From assembly GCA_948099385.1 (NCBI GenBank), contig CANUEZ040000107.1, positions 2,232,001-2,296,000 on the forward strand: 64,000 bases of DNA. The letters are read 5' to 3'. The translations under genes and the position numbers were made by a program. This document shows, in pieces, positions 58,067 through 64,000 of this stretch. The DNA comes from Fasciola hepatica (taxonomy: Eukaryota > Platyhelminthes > Trematoda > Plagiorchiida > Fasciolidae). Under the pieces are notes generated by a model. That model had not been told where the DNA came from and ran no database searches. It worked only from the letters and a program-made list of their open reading frames with translations. Numbering within the stretch: position 1 is the first letter of the stretch; every line of letters starts with the position of its first letter.

Positions 58067-58573
58067 ATGAGTCCACTTAATGATGCTTACCACCTCGGTA
58101 GTGTTAGCCATCCACACCCGCAGATGGTTGTTCCCACTCCACACCATGACGGTACAGTGGCACTTAACTTGCTTCTCATTAACGCTCGCTCGTTACTGAA
58201 TAAAACCCATACTCTCCGTAATATAGTACTGTCTTCCGACTTCGACATCATTGTCATAACCGAAACCTGGCTAAATGATTCTGTCCCATTGGACCAAACT
58301 TCTATTGCTGGTTATCAAACCTTCATGAAAAATCGTCGTCGTCGTGGAGGAGGCTGTCTAATCCACGTTAAAAACAGCTTGCCTACCATTCCTCTCTCTG
58401 ATGCAATACTGGACTCAATTCAGGACTCAATATGGGTAACGGTTCTTCTGGCCAACTCTCCACTCCATATCGGCTGCGTTTATCGACCACCCAATTCAAA
58501 CACCACGGACCTCGCCCACGTAGTCAAAGCCTTTGACCACTTTGCACTATTACCCTCCTCGTCAAAAATCATC
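58067..58573 (+). pseudogene. R-right ORF2, endonuclease fragment
   Basis: It has LLLINARSLLNKTHTLRN, VITETWLND and HIGCVYRPPNSNTTD. It ends at SSKII (58,573), just before the GDFN catalytic motif that R-left retains. RT is entirely absent. Confidence 0.88.
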
Positions 58574-61455
58574 AGCTGAAGGTTTTAGCCGATGATGTTT
58601 TCCCCCAGCACCAAATTGTCCAGTGGTGCTGGATTCTAAGACATTAAGTCCCACCATCCACTACTTCACTCCTTGGTCCTCTCTTATTTATCCTGGCTTC
58701 CGCTCCTCTCAGCTTCCTTGCCCGGGGATCGATTTGATCTATATATACTATTATAAATCCTTACATGACTTTTGATAAAGCTTATGAGGAAAGCGTGATA
58801 CTAACCAGAACCCTTGATAATCTAGGATGTGCCACATCATACACCATAGTTGCCATCACCTAAGCGTAAACCTACCAGGTTACAATGCCTAAACGTAGTA
58901 ACTCTCATGCCTGAGGCCAGTGCATCAGAAGTCGTATTTGATTATATGAAATACCACTGGAAGCATGAAAGGCAGTCTTTAAACATTCCCAGTGCTGTCT
59001 TTACTTAGTCTTCGCCTTTGTCTCTAACCAAAGACGTAGCACCTGTCAGACTCCTCAACCTCCATCTAGTGGTCACCATTAATCACTCACAGCTCAACTT
59101 CCGTCCCCGTCACAGAACTCTAGCATCTTCCATGACTGGCTTATACAACATTTGATACTTAGCCAGCAAAACTACAAACCATCTGTGGATCATCCCGACT
59201 AATCACGTTGTCGGTGCTGCAAGTCGTACCCCATCCTTGTGCAGACTGGCTTTTTGTTGAACATAAACCCCATTGAATAATCGCAGGCTGTGGTTGACTC
59301 TACCTCCCCCTGCATTTTTGTCCCATGTGAACGGCATGAGGGTTCTGACTTCACGGATAAGGCGAGTGTTAGCGCGGCACTTCTGCAAACATTCCTGGCC
59401 GTGATGGTCTCCCTGCACAGAGGTGACCACCAATAAGACATGACCTCCAAAAAGTAGAGATTGGCATAAAAAAGTGGGAAAAATGCCCCACTGTTTTGTC
59501 TTCCAGGCACACCAGCCTTGTCACTTGTGGCTCATGTCTCCGGGTTGCAGTGTTGCTACGGATTGACTGGTGTGGTTGACCTATTCCCAACGCGGCTTGT
59601 TACATGCGGTCCATGTTTCGGCCGGGGCGTGGGAGCTGTGGTCGCCCACCAAAAACAGCTCCGCCTTCTCTGACAGCCAGATACCTGACTGTGATAAAAC
59701 CATTTAAAAAAATAATAAAAACGTCTAAAAAAGTGTGGATCATTCTTGGAACGCCACGTGCTGGATGCCAGTGGTTGTGCATCGTGCTACCTCCCTACCT
59801 GAAGCAGGCCCTTGTGCCGCCTACCATGAGCACCGAATGTAGGTCGTTAGAGTTTGCTTCCCTGACGAAAATTCGGACCCATCTCATTCCCATTTCTCAC
59901 GGCTCTCCAAAACCAGTCCTCACATGGGTGTTTTCCTGGTTTGCAATGCGATAACGACGAAAAGGACACCGCGATAACCATGCAATCATGTCTACGTCCG
60001 ATTTCCTTGATCATACTCGAGCAAATCTCAGTACGACAGCGCCATCGGGTACGAGCATAGATGAACTCACGTTAACGTTCCAAGGCACGTGACCGATTGC
60101 CTCTAATGTACCACCTCTGTCACCCCAATAGTTTCTTCTACTTTAAGGGTCCTCAGAAACTACCCAGTATGGAATAACCACTATGCTGGAAGAGACAGTA
60201 ACAGCAAAGGGCTACGCTTACAGTTTGCCAGTCTCATTCGCTCACAGTCTGTTATTTCAAACCTATCTTATCGCCTCGTTGCCAAACTGCTTTCTGTGTA
60301 AGCACACGGTACTGAGGGTTGTCATTTCTAACTGCTCTAAACCGTGAGACCCTAGGTCTTTCATTAGTATCCCACTATCGCAGTCACCAAACCGGATAAC
60401 CAAGGACGCCACTTTAACCCGTACGGACAGAGACTCAGGTAGAACCTACCATAGCAACTGGGACCGAAATCAAGCCACCCGACGGGAAATACTCCCAATT
60501 GCTTATCAGATCATTCAGCCTTTTCTAAAGCAACCAACACACATTCCAGTTCATGCACATCTTGCTAATTTACCACCACACTCAGCCGATTGACCGACAC
60601 ATACTTTGCCCTGCTAGACGAAACACACCCATATGATGTCGTACGTTACCAGAAACGACGCTGAATATCACTGAAGGCAAGTGCGTCAACATATATATAT
60701 ATGATTGTCAGTGAAACAGCATATTAACTCTCAAGTCCATGCGGGGATTTCACACTTTATTATCCGTTACCACAGTCCACCTTTCCTCCGAACCGTAGCA
60801 GGTTGGAAATTGACTCTCCACTTCTCGAGGACCTTCCAGTTGCGCTTTCTCATTCCTGAATGGTACATGTAACTGATCCTGAATCTAAACTCACCCTTTT
60901 ATGGACTGCTGTTTCTTCCACATCCACCAGTGTTCATTTTCACGAAATTGGTCTCGGCACCGTTTCGAAACTCATTCCATTTATTGAACTCCGGTAAATC
61001 CGACATTCAGGGTCTGCGTTGTCTTCATGGATCGCTATCCTCTCCACATGCACCGACTTTCCCGAGAACACTTCTTTACAAATTTTTTTCCTTTTTTTCT
61101 TCTTTTTCTTCTTGTTCAAAATTTACTCCATCTGTAGAACATCAGCAGGCCTCCGTTTCCCCAGCTTGCATCATTCTCGTTCATAATGCGTCCTTGACAC
61201 TGCGCTAACGGTTTTTCGATATCTCCACCGCCCAGCCCGGATTCGAAACCGGTTTGAAACTGCCGCGCAAACCATTAGTTAAATGATCTATTCAAACTGT
61301 TGTTGGCTATGTCTATCTATCGCTGATACTCTCGACTTTCATACTTTGAATTTGTGAATATTCCACCTTATTGAATAACGTGTCACACTATGATCACGCG
61401 CTAGCGCGTGCGTCTCGACCATGACCGAGAAACATACAATTATCATCAATTATCA
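58574..61455 (+). other. 3' region of R-right
   Basis: This is collinear with R-left 32,047-34,929 (coordinates sum to 93,503, with no indel between 58,574 and 61,208). It holds the TTTTTTTCCTTTTTTTC tract near 61,084, the tRNA-like segment GGATTCGAAACCGG at 61,239, the 16-nt palindrome CACGCGCTAGCGCGTG at 61,395-61,410, and the tail. It differs from R-left at more positions near the 3' end than the T region does. No protein was recognised. Confidence 0.55.
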
Positions 61456-62603
61456 TCTTGCCTGACCAATCTCCTGTGCTTCTTAGATGAAGTAACTCGA
61501 CGACCGGACGAAGGTAAGCAAGTTGATGTATGCTACCTCGACTTTAGCAAGGCGTTCGACTCCGTTAATCATCGTCTTTTGCTACGCAAGATGGAGACTT
61601 TCGGTATAGGTGGGCCAGTATATAGGTGGCTGGAGGACTTCCTCTCCCACAGGACGTTTTACGTCAAAGTGGGGGACAGGTGCTCCAGTTTGGTGAACGT
61701 CACCAGTGGTGTACCTCAGGGATCCGTCCTAGACCCGGTCCTATTATTGTTATTTATTAATGATCTAGATCCACTCTTCAATCGCCCAGCTTTATTTTTG
61801 CGGATGATGTGAAGATTGTTGGATCTAAGGGTAGGGCGGACTTGGGCAGGGAAATAGGTACCGTCCCGAACTGGGCATACAGATGGGACTTACCTCTAAA
61901 CGCTCAAAAAAGCCATGTGTTGTCAAGGGCAACAGAGAGCCTAACTGTCTCTCATGATCAAGGGCTGTTCACTGTAGAGGCAGCCAGTGGGGTTATAAAC
62001 CTGGGGATCATCATGAAAAGTGACTTCAAATGGTCAAAGCAGTGCAACGCTGCCGCGCATAAGGCTCGTGGGGAGCTCTTCAGACTGCCATCAGCTTTGT
62101 CTTGCCGGAAGCCGGAGGTATTCGTAGGTATTTACATGGCTTAAGTACGACCTCACTTAGAAGGTAGCGCGCAGGCTTGGACACCCTTCTACAAAAAGGA
62201 CGCCGCCTGCCTAGAGAAAGTCCAAAGTCTCGCCACGCGAATGGTTGAAGGGCAGAGGGGTAAGACTTACGAACAGAGACTCTGTGACCTGAATCTCTTC
62301 TCGTTGGAAAGTAGGAGACGTCGAGGGGATCTCATAGAAACGTTCAAGGTAATGAAGGGCTTTTCTGGCCTTGGACCAGATAGTCTATTCCAAGTGGCCG
62401 TAGGCTCCAGAACAAGGGGACATGAAAAGAAGCTGATAAAAGCCCGATCTAGGTTGATGGCTAGATCGCACTTCTTCAGCAACAGGGTTGTGAACAGTTG
62501 GAACGGTCTGCCTGGTGAAATGGTAGATCTGCAGACAGTCCAATCCTTCAAAGGTGCCCTAGATCGCAAGTGGTACGAGATCTTTCCTTGTAGTGAGCCT
62601 TGA
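61456..62603 (+). pseudogene. CR1-like copy B, ORF2 part 2: RT and C-terminus
   Basis: It resumes with SCLTNLLCFLDEVTRRPDEG, YLDFSKAFDSVNHRLLLRKM and VTSGVPQGSVLDPVLLLLFI. The FADDVKIVGSKG active-site box (61,796) is in a different frame from the text before it, so a frameshift lies just upstream. A stop at 62,144 precedes VRPHLEGSAQAWTPFYKKD and a long C-terminal frame with VVNSWNGLPGEMVDLQTVQS. It ends at TGA 62,603. The C-terminus is typical of CR1. Confidence 0.9.
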
Positions 62604-62897
62604 GTATACCAACTAGATGTGTGACGGGTAGCACTGTGGTCCTTCTGGAGTATGTTTTAACAGACTTTTTCCCTCATTGCATACTGTCTCAGTGAACGCC
62701 CACGATGCATAATGTCTCTCGCAGTTGATGTGCGATGAGGTTTTCCGTTTCCCTCTCAGTTTTAGCGGGGATTCGTTCAAATACACTCGGCAGTGGTGGG
62801 TGCATAACTGGTGTGCATACCATCGAAGGAATTCTGGACGCTCGATTGGCCGTGGCCATTACCTGTCCTGTGCAGACTGAACTGAACTGAACTGAAC
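62604..62897 (+). mobile_element. CR1-like copy B, 3' UTR and (ACTGA)n tail
   Basis: About 290 bp of UTR end in ACTGAACTGAACTGAAC (62,881-62,897), the short 3' repeat used by CR1-like elements in place of poly(A). The same UTR, more diverged, ends copy A near 63,719. Confidence 0.85.
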
Positions 62898-63719
62898 AAA
62901 AGGCTCGTGATGAGCTCCTTGGACTGCGCTCAGCATTGTCAGGCCAGCAGCCGGAAGTTTTCTTACCTATTTACATGGCTAAAGTACGGCCCCACTTATA
63001 AGATAGAGTACTGGCTTAGGCACCGTTCTGCGAAAAAGGCTCCACCTACTAAGAGAAGGTCCAGATTCTCGAGGCACGAATGGTCGAAAAGCAGAGGGGT
63101 CAGATGTACGAGCTGAGATTCTGATCTGTACCTCCTTCCGTTGAAAAGGAGATGTCGAGAGGATCTCACAGAGACGTTCAAGTTATTAAAGGGCTTTTCT
63201 GGCCTTAGGCGGGATAGGCTATTCAAAGTGACTCAAGATTCCAGAACGAGGGGACACAAGAGGATGCTGAAGAAAACTCGAGCCAGGTCGATGACTAGAT
63301 CGCACTTCCTTAGAAACAGGGTAGTGAATAGTTGGAACAGTCTGCTTGGTTGAATGAAAGACCTGCAGTCAGTCCAGTCCTTTAGTGCCTAAGATTGTAA
63401 GTGGCACCATATATAAATATTTTTAAAGAGCTTTGAGCATGTTCACTAGATGGATGACAGCTATCAGAGTTGTCCTTCTGCGGTGTGTTTTACTTCGGTT
63501 TTTCGTCTGTTGTATTCTGTCTCGGTGAACGCCCACAATGCATAATGTCCCCCTAAGATGATGTGCTGTGAGGTTTTGCTTTTCCCTCTCATTTTTAGCT
63601 GGGATTTTACGAAGTAAACTGTGCGGTGATGGGTGCATAACTGGCGTGCATACCATCAAAAGAACTCTGAACTCTCGATTGGCCGTGGCCATCACCTGTC
63701 CTGTGTAAACTGAACTGAG
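62898..63719 (+). mobile_element. CR1-like copy A, segment 3: ORF2 C-terminus and 3' UTR
   Basis: It continues copy A from 49,368: AAAAGGCTCGTGATGAGCTC gives KARDELLGLRSALS, the text expected right after QCEAVTQ. It has several stops in LRRDRLFKVTQDSRTRGHKR and VVNSWNSLLG. The UTR is parallel to that of copy B and ends AAACTGAACTGAG at 63,719. Confidence 0.85.
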
Positions 63720-64000
63720 TGGAAACTGCAGACTGTTGGTCCAAGCCTGAGGCCTGTCTAGATCCTCTTGAAAGCATGAGGTGCCTAGTTTGTTTAGTAG
63801 TGTTGGGTTGTCCGCCTGCAGACAATCCGAGTCTCGTACAGCATTCTTTGGGCCATTCATGTAGATTACGAATGGGAATGGAGCCAGCACTGACCTCTAC
63901 GGGACCACACTCGTAGCTCTTACCCCCTTGGATCTGCTGCCCCGTTTAAATGATATTTCATGCAACTGAGTCATGCTCGGCCCAGTGCAGATCCTAAGGC
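63720..64000 (-). mobile_element. Non-LTR reverse transcriptase fragment (another element)
   Basis: On the minus strand 63,890-63,720 reads SVLAPFPFVIYMNGPKNAVR and then LQEDL-like FQEDLDRPQAWTNSL. This fits RT motifs around 'QGSVLGP.LF+IY+ND+P' and 'LQ.DLD.+..W...W' of a CR1-like element, with a TAG near 63,898 and loss of the FADD box. It breaks at the 3' end of copy A, so copy A may have inserted into it. It runs off the right edge. Confidence 0.6.

Larger units (their letters stand above)
51970..61455 (+). mobile_element. Non-LTR retrotransposon R-right, full 5' end, internal deletion
   Basis: It is inserted in the RT gene of copy B. It starts GAGTGTTTACGGCTGCG (51,970) and ends in ATTATCATCAATTATCA at 61,455. 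The order is 5' UTR, ORF1 N-terminus, transposon T, ORF1 C-terminus, part of the ORF2 endonuclease, and a 3' region. RT is missing because of a deletion at 58,573. No target duplication was found; three target bases seem lost. It is the only copy showing the R 5' end. Confidence 0.88.

Noticed and set aside
32047..61455. One large palindromic duplication or giant terminal-inverted-repeat element
   Set aside because: The flanks differ on both sides, each copy ends at its own retrotransposon tail, and the intervening 10.8 kb contain unrelated, separately truncated elements. An assembly artefact cannot be excluded without reads.

Overview
The window looks like nuclear DNA of a parasitic flatworm with a large, repeat-rich genome (a trematode such as a fasciolid, or a large-genome tapeworm; I cannot decide which). 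The reasons are a host gene cut into short exons by 1.3-3.8 kb introns, introns of only 32-50 nt inside a transposon gene, RTE- and CR1-type non-LTR elements, a CsRn1-like Ty3/Gypsy element and BEL/Pao elements. No bacterial-style operons, CRISPR arrays or rRNA were seen.

Region 1 (1-21,254, minus strand) is the 5' part of an axonemal-type dynein heavy chain gene. Ten exons encoding the N-terminal tail (DHC_N1 region) can be placed. Eight of them have clean GT/AG borders and matching phases. The introns hold RTE remnants, tRNA-like modules and a small inverted-repeat element. The gene runs off the left edge.

Region 2 (about 21.6-63.7 kb) is essentially all mobile DNA. A decayed plus-strand Gypsy copy lies in three ordered pieces (21.7-22.9, 24.6-25.6 and 46.0-46.8 kb). 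Between pieces two and three sit a minus-strand BEL element (BEL1), a minus-strand non-LTR element (R-left) and a 5'-truncated plus-strand BEL element (BEL2).

From 47.1 to 63.7 kb there is a four-level nest. CR1-like copy A is split by a sister copy B. Copy B is split by a second, plus-strand copy of R. R is split inside its ORF1 by a 4,034-bp DNA transposon, here called T. T carries a partial DUF4218-like transposase and a spliced DUF4806 gene, is bounded by CCCTAGT-type inverted termini, and has a TT target duplication. Leaving out T and one TT puts the two halves of R ORF1 in one frame.

R-left and R-right form a nearly identical inverted pair (10.7 and 7.9 kb) that shares the nested T. 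Their flanks differ (BEL LTR versus CR1 reverse transcriptase), which suggests two insertions of the same composite rather than one palindromic duplication. All retroelement ORFs seen here carry stops, frameshifts or truncations, so this is mainly a record of nested insertion, truncation and gene conversion next to a ciliary motor gene.
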